Positions 7,059-15,889 of a DNA stretch of 64,000 bases are shown here, one piece after another. The notes below the pieces were generated by a model that was not told where the DNA came from, made no database searches, and saw nothing but the letters and a program-made list of their open reading frames with translations. Position 1 is the stretch's first letter; each line of letters begins with the position of its first letter. This DNA is from Photobacterium rosenbergii. Lineage in GTDB: Bacteria > Pseudomonadota > Gammaproteobacteria > Enterobacterales > Vibrionaceae. Made by a program: the position numbers and the translations under genes. The stretch lies in assembly GCF_003026455.1 (NCBI RefSeq), contig NZ_PYMB01000020.1, positions 1 to 64,000 of the forward strand, read 5' to 3'.

Positions 7059-8354
7059 GTGTGGCTGAAGATGGGGTTATCGTTCGCTGGCAAAAGCATT
7101 ATTGCCATTTGTGCAGTGCCGGGGTTGTTAGCTGATGCTTTTGCATCAGGACAACCAAAAGAAATCACGCTTTGGCGCCATCAGACGGGGACTAGCGAGA
7201 TGCGTGCCAGCGCAGATCAGGTAGCTCGTTTTAACCAGTCCCAGCAGCAATGGAAAGTGGTGGTTGAGTCACTGCCGCAGGCGTCATACACCGAGTCAAT
7301 TACCGCAGCAGCCCTGGCCCGTCAGCTGCCCTGTATTTTGGGGGTCGATCAACCGACCGTTCCCAACTTTGCTTGGTCTGGTTTTCTGCAGCCTTTATTC
7401 CCTTTGTTGGCTCCATCTACTTATCAAGGTCTCAGTGTTGGCGGTCGCGGGATGTATCAAAATCAGCTGTATTCCGTTGGCCCCTTTGATGTTGCATTGA
7501 CGCTTTTTACCCGCTATTCCATCTTGGAGCGTTTTCAAATCCGGGTGCCTAGCTTGTCTTCGCCTTGGACAAAAGAAGAGTTTGATTCCGCTTTACAGAA
7601 GCTGAAAGCGTCAGGGGAGTTTTCATACCCGCTGGATATCAATGCCGCATGGGGGGATGAGTGGCCAAGTTATGGTTGGGCGCCATTAATGCAGAGCTTT
7701 GGAGCTGATCTGATTGACCGCGCAACCTATGTTGAAGCAGAGGGCATCTTGAACTCACCTGAAGCGGTTGAGTTTGCTGATTGGCTCTCCCAGCTGGTTG
7801 AATTTGGCATGATTGATCGCCGCCCGGCAGATAGCCAAGGATTTATTAATGGCCGTACGGCGATTCACTATACCGGCAGCTGGTCAGTCAGGGATTATCA
7901 GCAGGCGTTTGGTGAGGATCTGGCTATTTTACCAGTGCCGGATATGGGGCAAGGACCGGTGATTGGCGGTGGCTCTTGGCAATGGGCGATAACCACCAGT
8001 TGTAAGGTACCCGACGGGGCTGCAGCCTTCATTGATTTCGTGATGCAACCGGAAGAAATTGCCCTTTTTTCCAAGACTACGGGCTTCATACCGACAAAAT
8101 CCTCTGCTGCCGAGCTGACTGCGAACTACAACATAGAAGGCCAGTGGCGAGTATTTTACGAGTTTACAAAGCGATATACTGTAAACAGGCCGGCGACACC
8201 CGCGTATGCCATAATTTCAGCTTCTTTTGCCAAAGCAATGCGCGATACCTTAGATGGCGGCGAGCCGCAGGAAGAGTTGGATATGGCGGTCGATAATATT
8301 GAACGCAGTATTTACAACAACCGTGGCTTTGGCTTTTCACTGCCTCAGGAATAA
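7059..8354 (+). CDS. Sugar ABC transporter substrate-binding protein
   Basis: This 431-residue protein has a signal peptide ending near residue 30 and the pattern of the family 1 carbohydrate-binding proteins (ITLWRHQTG at the start of the mature chain, an FINGRTAIHYTGSWS block and GGGSWQWAI near residue 300). It should deliver an oligosaccharide to the permeases encoded immediately downstream. The start is taken as GTG 7059, with ATG 7071 a possible alternative. Together with 8380 and 9468 it forms a three-gene unit that lacks an ATPase; the UgpC/MalK-type ATPase at 20306 is the likely partner. The substrate is not evident; neighbours suggest an alpha-glucoside or a sucrose derivative. Confidence 0.87.
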   Translation: MWLKMGLSFAGKSIIAICAVPGLLADAFASGQPKEITLWRHQTGTSEMRASADQVARFNQSQQQWKVVVESLPQASYTESITAAALARQLPCILGVDQPTVPNFAWSGFLQPLFPLLAPSTYQGLSVGGRGMYQNQLYSVGPFDVALTLFTRYSILERFQIRVPSLSSPWTKEEFDSALQKLKASGEFSYPLDINAAWGDEWPSYGWAPLMQSFGADLIDRATYVEAEGILNSPEAVEFADWLSQLVEFGMIDRRPADSQGFINGRTAIHYTGSWSVRDYQQAFGEDLAILPVPDMGQGPVIGGGSWQWAITTSCKVPDGAAAFIDFVMQPEEIALFSKTTGFIPTKSSAAELTANYNIEGQWRVFYEFTKRYTVNRPATPAYAIISASFAKAMRDTLDGGEPQEELDMAVDNIERSIYNNRGFGFSLPQE

Positions 8355-8379
8355 TGACGGATTAGAAGATTAGTAAGAC

Positions 8380-9465
8380 ATGTTGCTCAAAGGAATGACA
8401 TTAGAAAAAAGACAGCGAGCTTGGGGCTGGATGATGGGGGGACCGGCGTTTTTTGGCCTGACTTTCTTTGTCATTCTGCCTTTTATCATGGCAATTGCCA
8501 TGACCTTTACTAACCAGCGCCTGCTGTCTCCGTATCCGACCGAGTTTGTTGGCATGCAAAACTATGAGCGACTGCTGGGGATCAATTACGTTGTCCTTTC
8601 ACCCTTGGAAGATAAGGCTGGTGAGCTGATTTTGGATGAGGATGATGAGCCAATATACCCCCGGCTACGGACGGTGCTGAGAGCCGATTATCCCAAACTG
8701 CGTTACTACTACGAACTTGCCAGTATTAAAGTCTGGGATGACAAAGAATTTGTTTTGCTGGCACGCGACCCCGTTTTTTGGCGCTCGTTATGGAATACCC
8801 TAAGTTTTGTTTTGCTGGTGGTACCGCTGCAAGGGTGTGTGGCCCTAGGGCTGGCGCTGCTGGTGAACCAAGGGCTCAAAGGGACACTTTTTTTCCGGAC
8901 GGTATTTTTTGCTCCGGTCGTAACCTCTATGGTGGTGGTATCGATTGTCTGGACCTTCCTCTACCATAAGGACTTGGGCGCAATAAATGTCTATTTGCAC
9001 TGGTTTTCGTTAGGGCTTTTGGGCCCTGTGGACTGGCTGGGCGATAAAGCCTGGGCAATGCCCTCTATAGTCATGATGTCGGCATGGCAAGGGGCCGGTG
9101 TACAGATGCTGATTTTCCTTGCCGGGTTGCAATCGATCCCCAAAGAGCTTTATGAAGCGGCCAGTATTGATGGTGCCAACCGCTGGCAGCGCTTTCGATA
9201 TATTACCTTGCCGGGTCTCAAGAACACTTTGGTGTTTATTGTTATTTCAACCACCATTGCGGCATTTGGTTTGTTTACCCAGGTCGATGTCATGACTCAG
9301 GGCGGTCCGCAGGATTCAACTTCAACCGTAATGTATCACGCGATTACCCAGGGGTACCGGCAGATGGATATCGCCTACGGGGCGACCATTAGTGTGGTGT
9401 ACTTTGTTGTTATCTTCGTTATTGCCCTATTGCAGAAGCGTTTTATGAGCCGGAGGCAGAAGTAA
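8380..9465 (+). CDS. Sugar ABC transporter permease (MalF-like)
   Basis: A 361-residue inner-membrane protein with six or more transmembrane helices and the EAA loop (KELYEAASIDGANRWQRFRYITLPGL, roughly residues 250-275) that docks to the ATPase. Between the first and second helices lies a charged periplasmic loop of about 80 residues (acidic LILDEDDEP segment), longer than in the simplest family members. It follows the binding protein by 25 bases and precedes the MalG-like partner by 2 bases, so the genes are one operon. Confidence 0.9.
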   Translation: MLLKGMTLEKRQRAWGWMMGGPAFFGLTFFVILPFIMAIAMTFTNQRLLSPYPTEFVGMQNYERLLGINYVVLSPLEDKAGELILDEDDEPIYPRLRTVLRADYPKLRYYYELASIKVWDDKEFVLLARDPVFWRSLWNTLSFVLLVVPLQGCVALGLALLVNQGLKGTLFFRTVFFAPVVTSMVVVSIVWTFLYHKDLGAINVYLHWFSLGLLGPVDWLGDKAWAMPSIVMMSAWQGAGVQMLIFLAGLQSIPKELYEAASIDGANRWQRFRYITLPGLKNTLVFIVISTTIAAFGLFTQVDVMTQGGPQDSTSTVMYHAITQGYRQMDIAYGATISVVYFVVIFVIALLQKRFMSRRQK

Positions 9466-9467
9466 TT

Positions 9468-10358
9468 ATGGCTTTACGTTTGCATTTCAATAACCGGTAC
9501 CAGCGACTCATGATGTACGCGCTGATGCTTTTCCTCGCTTATATCTTCGCTTTTCCTCTGCTGTTTATGCTGGTGTCATCGTTCAAGCCGGATGCGCAGA
9601 TTTTCAAAGATCTCTATTCGCTGCGGGCGATATTGCCAAGCGGCGAATTGTCCTTGGATAACTATCATGCGGTGTTTGAGAAAAGTAATATTGTACGCTT
9701 CTTCTACAACTCGATGTTCATTACCGGCGTCAGTGTGCTGCTGGGGTTATTGATTAACTCTATGGCGGCGTTTGCCTTGGCGAGGCTGCGCTGGAAGGGG
9801 CAGGCGTGGATATTGGCCGGCATCATCGCTTTGCTGATTGTCCCTTTCGAAGCCATCGTGATCCCGCTATTGATGCTGGTGGCTAAATTGCCATGGATAG
9901 AGTGGCATGATGGGCAACTGATCCTTGCCCAGTCGTGGCTCAATAGCTACCACGTACAGATTTTGCCCGGTGTCGCCAACGCGTTTTCCATCTTCCTGTT
10001 CTACCAGTTCTTCAAAGATATCCCGAAGGATTTCGATGAAGCTGCAGCCGTCGATGGCGCGAGCCCATTGCAGATTTATTGGTGGATCATCGTGCCGATG
10101 TCGAAGCCGGTATTTGCGACGGTGGCGATATTGCAGTTCCTGACCAACTGGAACCAGTACCTGTGGCCGGTCATGGTGGTACAGAGTGAAGATGTCAGGC
10201 CGGTGATGGTGGGTATGCAGCAGTTCTTTGGCGTTGATACCTCATGGGGCGAGGTTATGGCATACGCTACCTTGATCACGCTTCCGGTATTAGTGGTGTT
10301 TTTGTTGTTCCAACGCCGGTTTGTCCAGTCGATGGCAGGCGCGGGGATCAAAGGCTGA
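9468..10358 (+). CDS. Sugar ABC transporter permease (MalG-like)
   Basis: This 296-residue permease has six predicted transmembrane helices and an EAA motif (KDFDEAAAVDGASPLQIYWWIIVPMSKP, around residues 185-210). It forms the heterodimeric channel with the product of 8380. It is the last gene of the ATPase-less ABC unit; about 150 bases later the pilin gene begins, and no clear terminator is seen between them. Confidence 0.9.
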   Translation: MALRLHFNNRYQRLMMYALMLFLAYIFAFPLLFMLVSSFKPDAQIFKDLYSLRAILPSGELSLDNYHAVFEKSNIVRFFYNSMFITGVSVLLGLLINSMAAFALARLRWKGQAWILAGIIALLIVPFEAIVIPLLMLVAKLPWIEWHDGQLILAQSWLNSYHVQILPGVANAFSIFLFYQFFKDIPKDFDEAAAVDGASPLQIYWWIIVPMSKPVFATVAILQFLTNWNQYLWPVMVVQSEDVRPVMVGMQQFFGVDTSWGEVMAYATLITLPVLVVFLLFQRRFVQSMAGAGIKG

Positions 10359-10512
10359 TACCTTCTAATATGGTGAAAGGCGGGGAGTAACGTTGGACAT
10401 AGTTGCAGGCTGAATGTTTCACATAAAACCATATAAATATTCGATTAGACGGTTTTTTGACGGCTGGTAATATGCGCTGAAGGAATTTTGACGCATATGA
10501 TAAAGGTCTGAA

Positions 10513-10992
10513 ATGAAAGGAAGTAAAGGGTTTACGCTAATCGAACTTGTGGTGGTTATCGTAATCTTGGGGATATTATCGGTAACGGCTGCACCGCGTT
10601 TCCTGAACCTGCAGTCTGATGCGCGTATCGCGACGTTGCAAGGGGCAAAAGGGGCTGTGGAAGGTGCCAATGGCATTGTGTACGGCAAGGCTGCGATTCA
10701 GGGGCTGGAGTCGAATCCCACCGGAGAGCTTGATTTAGGTGGAGATGAACCTGTTGCTTTGGTTTACGGTAATCTGAAAATGAAAAAGTCTTATCTAGAG
10801 CAAGCGATGAATACCGATATGATCATCGAAGATGAAGTTGATACCTCTGGTGGGGAAGATAAGGTTTTCGGAGTTCTAATTTATAATCCACCAAAGCGAA
10901 CCAAAGCAACTGATGTTCAATGCTATTTATCAGTTCGAAATACTAATGAGACAGGGGAGTTGAATTTCTTTTTAGAAGATTCTGAGTGTTGA
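10513..10992 (+). CDS. MSHA-type type IV pilin (MshA-like)
   Basis: The 159-residue product has the short basic leader and the type IV prepilin signature Lys-Gly-Phe-Thr-Leu-Ile-Glu-Leu-Val-Val-Val-Ile-Val-Ile-Leu-Gly-Ile-Leu: prepilin peptidase should cut between Gly and Phe, leaving Glu5. The following APRFLNLQSDAR and ATLQGAKGAVEGANG segments closely resemble MshA of the mannose-sensitive haemagglutinin pilus. Two C-terminal cysteines could form the D-region disulfide. It is an orphan: no msh assembly genes adjoin it, so it must rely on a pilus machine encoded elsewhere. Its own terminator follows. Confidence 0.88.
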   Translation: MKGSKGFTLIELVVVIVILGILSVTAAPRFLNLQSDARIATLQGAKGAVEGANGIVYGKAAIQGLESNPTGELDLGGDEPVALVYGNLKMKKSYLEQAMNTDMIIEDEVDTSGGEDKVFGVLIYNPPKRTKATDVQCYLSVRNTNETGELNFFLEDSEC

Positions 10993-11016
10993 TCTCGCTT
11001 GTTGTATTGAGTTTAG

Positions 11017-11038
11017 AGGCCACCCAGTGGCCTTTTTT
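11017..11038 (+). terminator. Terminator after the MshA-like pilin
   Basis: AGGCCAC/GTGGCCT-type stem with loop CCA and six T residues. Confidence 0.85.
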
Positions 11039-11221
11039 GATCCCTTAACAGAACGTAAAGGCGAAATGGCGCAGAAAACCGGTAAGAGCTCTTTACTAGC
11101 AACCATTTTAGGAAAGTGAGTTTTCAAAATATCTTCCTAGGCCAAGCTTGACCTTGATGGGCACATCATTATGATTGCCCCCAGACCAATACCCAAACCC
11201 ATTATTACGGAGGTGCACAAT

Positions 11222-11299
11222 ATGACTAAGCTGACTAGCAAGCATTCATGCGTCTTCGTTACCAAAATTGCTTACCTCAAGCAGCCCCAAATCGCTTAG
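11222..11299 (+). CDS. Putative 25-residue leader peptide ahead of an acetyltransferase
   Basis: A 25-codon frame opens with ATG seven bases after a near-perfect GGAGGT ribosome binding site and ends with TAG. It is basic and contains the run Thr-Lys-Leu-Thr-Ser-Lys near the start. A perfect 12-bp hairpin (11304-11334) begins within five bases of its stop codon, and the CatB-like acetyltransferase starts about 135 bases further on. This is the architecture of translation- or transcription-attenuation leaders known upstream of other drug-resistance genes. It is a prediction from layout; the peptide itself is not one I recognise. Confidence 0.45.
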   Translation: MTKLTSKHSCVFVTKIAYLKQPQIA

Positions 11300-11303
11300 T
11301 GCA

Positions 11304-11334
11304 GGCAGTAAATAATACTCACTTATTTACTGCC
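11304..11334 (+). promoter_or_regulatory. Strong hairpin between leader ORF and acetyltransferase
   Basis: GGCAGTAAATAA pairs perfectly with TTATTTACTGCC around the loop TACTCAC. No T run follows, so it is not a simple terminator. Its place right after the small ORF's stop codon suggests a regulatory leader structure. The rest of 11039-11468 holds a weaker GGGCA/TGCCC hairpin near 11160-11182 and no other gene that I can support. Confidence 0.5.
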
Positions 11335-11468
11335 GAAGAATGATGCGAGACCATGCCCAACACTATGCGCACTCTAGCTTGCCGATAAAAAGATAATGCA
11401 AGTAGTTTGCTGTGGCTTACTCCGCTCTTCCGTCGGCTTTCAGTTTTTCTTTTTATGAGAACGAAACG

Positions 11469-12101
11469 ATGATGAATAACAAGCACTGGACGAAAATGGA
11501 AATGCTCCATGAAACCGTCAACAACAAGAATATTTCCATCAAGGGCACCCATAGCTATTACAGTGATGCCTACGACAATGGTTTCGAGCGTTCAGTGGTG
11601 CGCTACCTCCATGGTGATGAGCAGACCTGTCACCGCGAGCCGCGTTGGGAAATCGACAAGCTACATATAGGCGATTACGTCTGCATCGGTGCCGAAGCGG
11701 TCATTCTGATGGGGGGCAACCATACCCACCGCGCCGATTGGTTTTCGCTCTACCCATTTATGGACAAGATAGACGAAGCCTACCAAGCCAAGGGCGATAC
11801 CTGTCTTGGTGATGGCTGCTGGATTGGTATGCGTGCGATGATCATGCCGGGGGTTACCATTGGCGAAGGGGCGGTTGTCGCTGCCAATAGCGTGATCACC
11901 AAAGATGTCGAGCCGTATTCCATTGTTGGCGGCAGTCCGGCGAAAACTATTCGTAAACGTTTTTCTCAAAAGACGATCGAACGCTTGCTAGCCCTGAAAA
12001 TCTACGATTGGCCCGAGAGCAAGTTCGAGGCCCTTAGAGCAGTGATATGCAGCGACGATATTGATGCATTGGAACTTGCTCACCGCAATTACCCAAGCTG
12101 A
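11469..12101 (+). CDS. CatB/Vat-type xenobiotic acetyltransferase (hexapeptide-repeat)
   Basis: From the ATG at 11469 (or the adjacent ATG at 11472) the product is about 210 residues, the usual size of type B chloramphenicol/streptogramin acetyltransferases. Left-handed beta-helix hexapeptides are visible (IGDYVCIGAEAVILMGG, LGDGCWIGMRAMIMPGVTIGEGAVVAANSVITKDV). The catalytic-histidine loop GGNHTHRADW and the C-terminal SPAKTIRKRF segment are also present. It should be a cytoplasmic trimer that transfers acetyl from acetyl-CoA to a hydroxyl. Chromosomal members often have unknown natural substrates, so drug resistance is not proven. An upstream in-frame extension to 11412 is unlikely to be translated. 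The leader ORF and hairpin at 11222-11334 may control it. Confidence 0.87.
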   Translation: MMNNKHWTKMEMLHETVNNKNISIKGTHSYYSDAYDNGFERSVVRYLHGDEQTCHREPRWEIDKLHIGDYVCIGAEAVILMGGNHTHRADWFSLYPFMDKIDEAYQAKGDTCLGDGCWIGMRAMIMPGVTIGEGAVVAANSVITKDVEPYSIVGGSPAKTIRKRFSQKTIERLLALKIYDWPESKFEALRAVICSDDIDALELAHRNYPS

Positions 12102-12208
12102 TCAGCGGATAGCAGCCTTTAGGGGCTTCTATAGGCTGCTATTTACTTCTGTTGCGTCGTTATTTTCATCAGTAACTTAATAAACCAAATTTAATTTTGG
12201 GGTTTCTT

Positions 12209-12355
12209 TTATTTACGTAAAGGCGAAAGCGTGATGTAAGTACCTAAAAGTTGGTAAAAAGTTAAGTTGTTAATGTTGTTTTGTGTGATTTCGAGGCGTA
12301 AAGTGTCCAGCAGTTTGAGAAAATTGACCTTGAGTATTTACGTAAACTTTACGAA
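12209..12355. promoter_or_regulatory. LacI-type half-operators upstream of the LacI-family gene
   Basis: Two copies of ATTTACGTAAA (around 12211 and 12336) resemble halves of the stronger operator AACGTAAGCGTTTACGTT found at 13474 and 29658. The second copy continues as an inverted repeat CGTAAA-C-TTTACG. They lie 30-170 bases before the LacI-family start and suggest autoregulation, but the match is imperfect. Confidence 0.4.
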
Positions 12356-12374
12356 AATAGTTAAGTGATTTGTT

Positions 12375-13358
12375 ATGGGGAAGAAAATGAACGTCATGGA
12401 ACCAGTCGAAATTCCAAAAGCGACCATCAAAGAAGCGGCAGAAAGAGCTGGCGTTTCGATTGCATCGGTTAGCCGGGCTTTGAACAACAAGCCGGGAATT
12501 AGCGAAAAAACACGTAAACGCATTTTAGATATCTGCGCTGAGCTTAACTACATCCCGAATACCTCGGCGAGGGAATTGACCGCTGGGCATAGCAATACCA
12601 TTGCTATTTCTATGGGCCCGCATGACTTCGTGGCCTCGCGATACCTAGGTATGCTTTGGCCTGCATTATCTTCAGCTATCCGTAAGAAGGGCCAGAACCT
12701 ATTACCGGTTGAGCAAGATACCGATATCAGCCAGATCACAGGGGCTATTTTGCTCGGGGTCGAAGATAATGACGCCCGTGCCAAGTACCTGAAAGAGACT
12801 GGGGTTCCTTTTGTTTCAATAGGTTGCAGTGATGGCGTGTTCTGGGTTGCCCCTGATGATTTCAATGGTGCCCGTCAAGCAACCGAGCATTTATTGGAGC
12901 GAGGACGCAAGCAAATCGCTTTTGTTACCCCGACGGTTTACGGTGGCGGTTACCAATTCCGCTACCAGGGTTATATGTCGGCAATGGCGAGCAAGGGCCT
13001 GCCGGTGAGGGAAATCCGCACAACTAGCCAGCCACTGGGGGAGATTGCCGCTTACCGTTACTTCCTCAATATGGACGAAAAACAGCTGGAATCCCTAGAT
13101 GGTTTCGTTTGTGAATGTGACGAGACGGCGATTGGTTTGATTGCGGCATTGAGGGATAGGGGCTATCAAGTCCCGCAAGACTTCTCTGTCGTCGGTTACG
13201 ATGGGTTGCCTGGTGTTTCGAAAGACCTGACGACCATTGTTCAGGACCCGCACGATATTGCCGATAAGGTTTCCGAATTGCTTGAATCGGCGATTGCCGG
13301 TGAAATGCCCCGTGGTGCCGTGATCCCTGTCACGTTAAAAGTCGGCGAAACCAGCTGA
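12375..13358 (+). CDS. LacI-family repressor of the sugar-phosphorylase/sucrose regulon (YcjW-like position)
   Basis: The 327-residue product starts with a LacI helix-turn-helix (TIKEAAERAGVSIASVSRALNNKPGISEKTRKRI, about residues 17-52), then the hinge helix, and a periplasmic-binding-protein-like effector domain with the DGFVCECDETAIGLIAALRDRGYQVPQDFSVVGYDG block typical of the family. It should bind a palindromic operator as a dimer or tetramer in the cytoplasm. The palindrome AACGTAAGCGTTTACGTT lies immediately downstream, before the ABC/GH65 operon, and again before the GH32 gene, so those are the likely targets. In E. coli a LacI regulator (YcjW) sits at the other end of the equivalent locus. 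ATG 12387 is an alternative start. The inducer is unknown. Confidence 0.88.
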   Translation: MGKKMNVMEPVEIPKATIKEAAERAGVSIASVSRALNNKPGISEKTRKRILDICAELNYIPNTSARELTAGHSNTIAISMGPHDFVASRYLGMLWPALSSAIRKKGQNLLPVEQDTDISQITGAILLGVEDNDARAKYLKETGVPFVSIGCSDGVFWVAPDDFNGARQATEHLLERGRKQIAFVTPTVYGGGYQFRYQGYMSAMASKGLPVREIRTTSQPLGEIAAYRYFLNMDEKQLESLDGFVCECDETAIGLIAALRDRGYQVPQDFSVVGYDGLPGVSKDLTTIVQDPHDIADKVSELLESAIAGEMPRGAVIPVTLKVGETS

Positions 13359-13393
13359 TTTAGTCAAATCTATACCTTCCCCAAATAAATCAA

Positions 13394-13426
13394 CGTAAAA
13401 GCGTGACGAAAGTCGCGCTTTTTTTA
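13394..13426 (+). terminator. Terminator after the LacI-family gene
   Basis: AAAAGCG(T)GAC pairs with GTC(G)CGCTTTT around a GAAA loop, followed by T residues. It separates the regulator from the structural operon. Confidence 0.75.
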
Positions 13427-13473
13427 TCTCTACAGCAAATTCCTCCTGCCTATTACGTTTTTGTGATCGCGTT

Positions 13474-13491
13474 AACGTAAGCGTTTACGTT
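13474..13491. promoter_or_regulatory. LacI-family operator before the ABC/GH65 operon
   Basis: AACGTAAGCGTTTACGTT is an 18-bp near-perfect palindrome with a central CG, the usual form of LacI-family operators. It lies 55 bases before the binding-protein start codon. The same 18 bp, plus flanks (31 of 32 bases identical), occurs at 29658-29675 before the GH32 gene. Confidence 0.8.
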
Positions 13492-13546
13492 AAGATCGTA
13501 AACTCACCTCAGATTTTACGGATTGGACGAAAAGGTGAGGACAACA

Positions 13547-14782
13547 ATGAAGAAAAAAGCATTGGCGTTATCTCTGCTGTTAGCGGGCATGGCTTCCCAC
13601 ACAATGGCTGCAACTGAAGTGACGATTGCGGGTTGGGGCGGCAATGATGTCGTTGCCATGAACAAACTGGTGAATGATGTCCTGGTTGAGGACTTCAAGG
13701 CGGCGGGTATTGCTATCAAATACATGCCGGTTGAAAGTGACTTCGGGCAGTACATCATCAATGGTTTGTCTGCGGGTACGGCGCCGGATGCGTTTTACAT
13801 TGATGTCTTGATGGCTCAGGCATTGGTGAACTCTGGCAAGGTTGCCGCAAACGACAAGAGCCTGGATAAGGTCTCAGAGCAAATCCTTCCTAACCTGAAC
13901 CTAGCGTTCACCCTAGAAGATAAGCAGTATGGTGTTGCTAAAGATTTCAATACCTTAGCGCTGCAATTCAACAAAGATATCTTCGATGATGCCGGTGTTG
14001 ACTACCCAACTAACAAAGACTCCTGGGCTGATCTGCTGACTAAGCTAAAAGCTATCAAAACAGAGCTGGGTGATGAAGTCTCTGGTATCTGTGTGATGCC
14101 TGACTACGCACGTTTCGCACCATTTGCGCTATCAACCGGCTGGAAGCCATTTAACGAAAATGGCCAAACCATTTTGGATGATGATTTCCGTCGTGCATTT
14201 GAGTTCTACACTTCGCTTAAATCCGAGGGCGTAGGCATCCTGGCCTCTGATATCGGCCAAAGCTGGGGTGGCGGTTGTCTGGGTACCGAAGAGACGGCTG
14301 TTGCCATCGAAGGTAACTGGATTAGCGGCTACTTGCGCGATAAAGCGCCGAACATGCAGTACGGCTCAACGATGATGCCAATTGACAGTAAGACTGGCGA
14401 GCGTGGCAACCTGCTGTTTACGGTGGCATGGGGTATCAATGGTGACGGTGCCAATGTTGAAGCGACCCGCAAAGCTGTCGATATTCTGACGAGCCAAAAA
14501 GCGCAGAACTGGGTGCTGGATTCGGGCCTTGCCCTGCCAAGCCGTGCAGACCTGTCAGAGGCAGAATACTTTGCCCAGCCTGATCAGGAAAACCAGCTAG
14601 CGAAAACCATTTTCGATGGTGCTTCAAGCGGTAACGTGATGCCATTTGCCTTCGGTCAGCATGGCTCGAACTGGATGCAACCAGTGAACGAAGCCCTGAA
14701 TGCCGTATTGCTTGAGCAAATGACCGCTGATGAAGCGATCAAGATGGCTCAGGCGAAATACGACGCCATGACTGGCAAGTAA
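13547..14782 (+). CDS. Alpha-glucoside-type ABC substrate-binding protein (YcjN-like)
   Basis: The start is taken as ATG 13547 because GGTGAGG stands 6 bases before it and a clean signal peptide follows (MKKKALALSLLLAGMASHTMA); the product is 411 residues. The mature sequence matches family 1 solute-binding proteins for oligosaccharides (VTIAGWGGNDV start, GTAPDAFYIDVLMAQAL, AVAIEGNWISGYL). In the periplasm it should hand its sugar to the permeases at 14795 and 15882. Gene order binding protein, two permeases, GH65, beta-phosphoglucomutase and ATPase parallels E. coli ycjN-O-P...T-U-V. The operator at 13474 sits in its promoter. Confidence 0.9.
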   Translation: MKKKALALSLLLAGMASHTMAATEVTIAGWGGNDVVAMNKLVNDVLVEDFKAAGIAIKYMPVESDFGQYIINGLSAGTAPDAFYIDVLMAQALVNSGKVAANDKSLDKVSEQILPNLNLAFTLEDKQYGVAKDFNTLALQFNKDIFDDAGVDYPTNKDSWADLLTKLKAIKTELGDEVSGICVMPDYARFAPFALSTGWKPFNENGQTILDDDFRRAFEFYTSLKSEGVGILASDIGQSWGGGCLGTEETAVAIEGNWISGYLRDKAPNMQYGSTMMPIDSKTGERGNLLFTVAWGINGDGANVEATRKAVDILTSQKAQNWVLDSGLALPSRADLSEAEYFAQPDQENQLAKTIFDGASSGNVMPFAFGQHGSNWMQPVNEALNAVLLEQMTADEAIKMAQAKYDAMTGK

Positions 14783-14794
14783 GCGAGGTTTGCA

Positions 14795-15889
14795 ATGAAT
14801 TCCCTTCGCTTACGCGAACAGGTTTACGGGTGGCTCCTAGCTGGGCCATTCGTTCTGACCCTGGTTGTTTTCTTCTTATATGCCTTGGTTCGTACCGTTT
14901 ACTTCAGTTTTACGGAATACGATCTGTTTTCTGAGGCGGTCTGGGTTGGCCTGAACAACTTTGTTGCCCTGTTCAAGGATGATTTGTTCTTGTTGGCACT
15001 GGGTAACACCGTGGCTTTCTCGGTGATAGTGACGGTTATCCAGACGGTATTGGCATTGGGTTTGGCGATTTTGGTCAATTCCAAAATTCGCGGTAAGTCT
15101 TTCTTCCGTACTGCCTTTTACCTGCCGAGTATTTTGTCGAGTGCTGCCGTTACCCTGATTTTCATTTGGTTCTACCAAAAGAACGGTTACCTCAATGGCT
15201 TTTTGACTTCGGTTGCCGCCAACTCCCCGTACCTGACGTGTTTTGTAATCACTGCCGTTATTTGTCAGCTGGTGCTGGTATGGCGTGACCGCATCCGTGG
15301 CTTGCCGGCAAGCTGGTTTGACCCTGCATGGGCCATCCTGTCTTGCATGATTGCTGCTGTGATCACCCTGGTTGGCTCTATGACCGGTTTGGTTGAAGCT
15401 TCTAGCCATGTGGTGGAAGTGAACTGGCTCAACACCCGTGAAGATGTGGGCCCGATGCCGCTGACACTATGGGCGATTGTTATCCAGAACATCTACACCA
15501 CGATCCCGACTTTCATGCTGCTGTTTTTAGCTGGCTTGCAGGGGATCCCTGAGGAATTGTACGAAGCAACCCGCATCGACGGTGCGAAGAAGTGGCAACA
15601 GCACTGGCACATTACGATTCCACAGCTAGCTCCGGTGACCTTTGTCGTTATCACCTTCGGCATCATCGGTACGCTGCAGATGTTTGACCAGGTTGCGCTG
15701 CTAGGAGCTGCTGCACCGCTGGAGTCTCGCATTACCCTGGCTTACTACGTTTACCACAATGCTTTCCCACCGGGCGGTACACCGCAAATCGGTATGGCAA
15801 GTGCTGCATCACTGGTACTGGCGTTCATTACCCTGGTCGTGGTTTACATTCAGAAAATTTTCGGTGTGAAGGAGAAAGCAGATGTCTGA
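14795..15889 (+). CDS. ABC transporter permease (MalF/YcjO-like) with extra helices
   Basis: This 364-residue integral membrane protein carries the EAA loop (EELYEATRIDGAKKWQQHWHITIPQL, about residues 252-277). Between the usual third and fourth helices is an extra stretch of roughly 85 residues (about 145-230) with two additional hydrophobic segments and a periplasmic loop, which typical MalF-type permeases of this size lack. It overlaps the start of the next permease by 8 bases, implying translational coupling. It forms the channel with the product of 15882. Confidence 0.9.
   Translation: MNSLRLREQVYGWLLAGPFVLTLVVFFLYALVRTVYFSFTEYDLFSEAVWVGLNNFVALFKDDLFLLALGNTVAFSVIVTVIQTVLALGLAILVNSKIRGKSFFRTAFYLPSILSSAAVTLIFIWFYQKNGYLNGFLTSVAANSPYLTCFVITAVICQLVLVWRDRIRGLPASWFDPAWAILSCMIAAVITLVGSMTGLVEASSHVVEVNWLNTREDVGPMPLTLWAIVIQNIYTTIPTFMLLFLAGLQGIPEELYEATRIDGAKKWQQHWHITIPQLAPVTFVVITFGIIGTLQMFDQVALLGAAAPLESRITLAYYVYHNAFPPGGTPQIGMASAASLVLAFITLVVVYIQKIFGVKEKADV

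Noticed and set aside
13462-13477. TGTGATCG next to the LacI-type operator considered as a CRP site
   Set aside because: Only one half matches the CRP consensus; the second half TCACA is missing at the right spacing.
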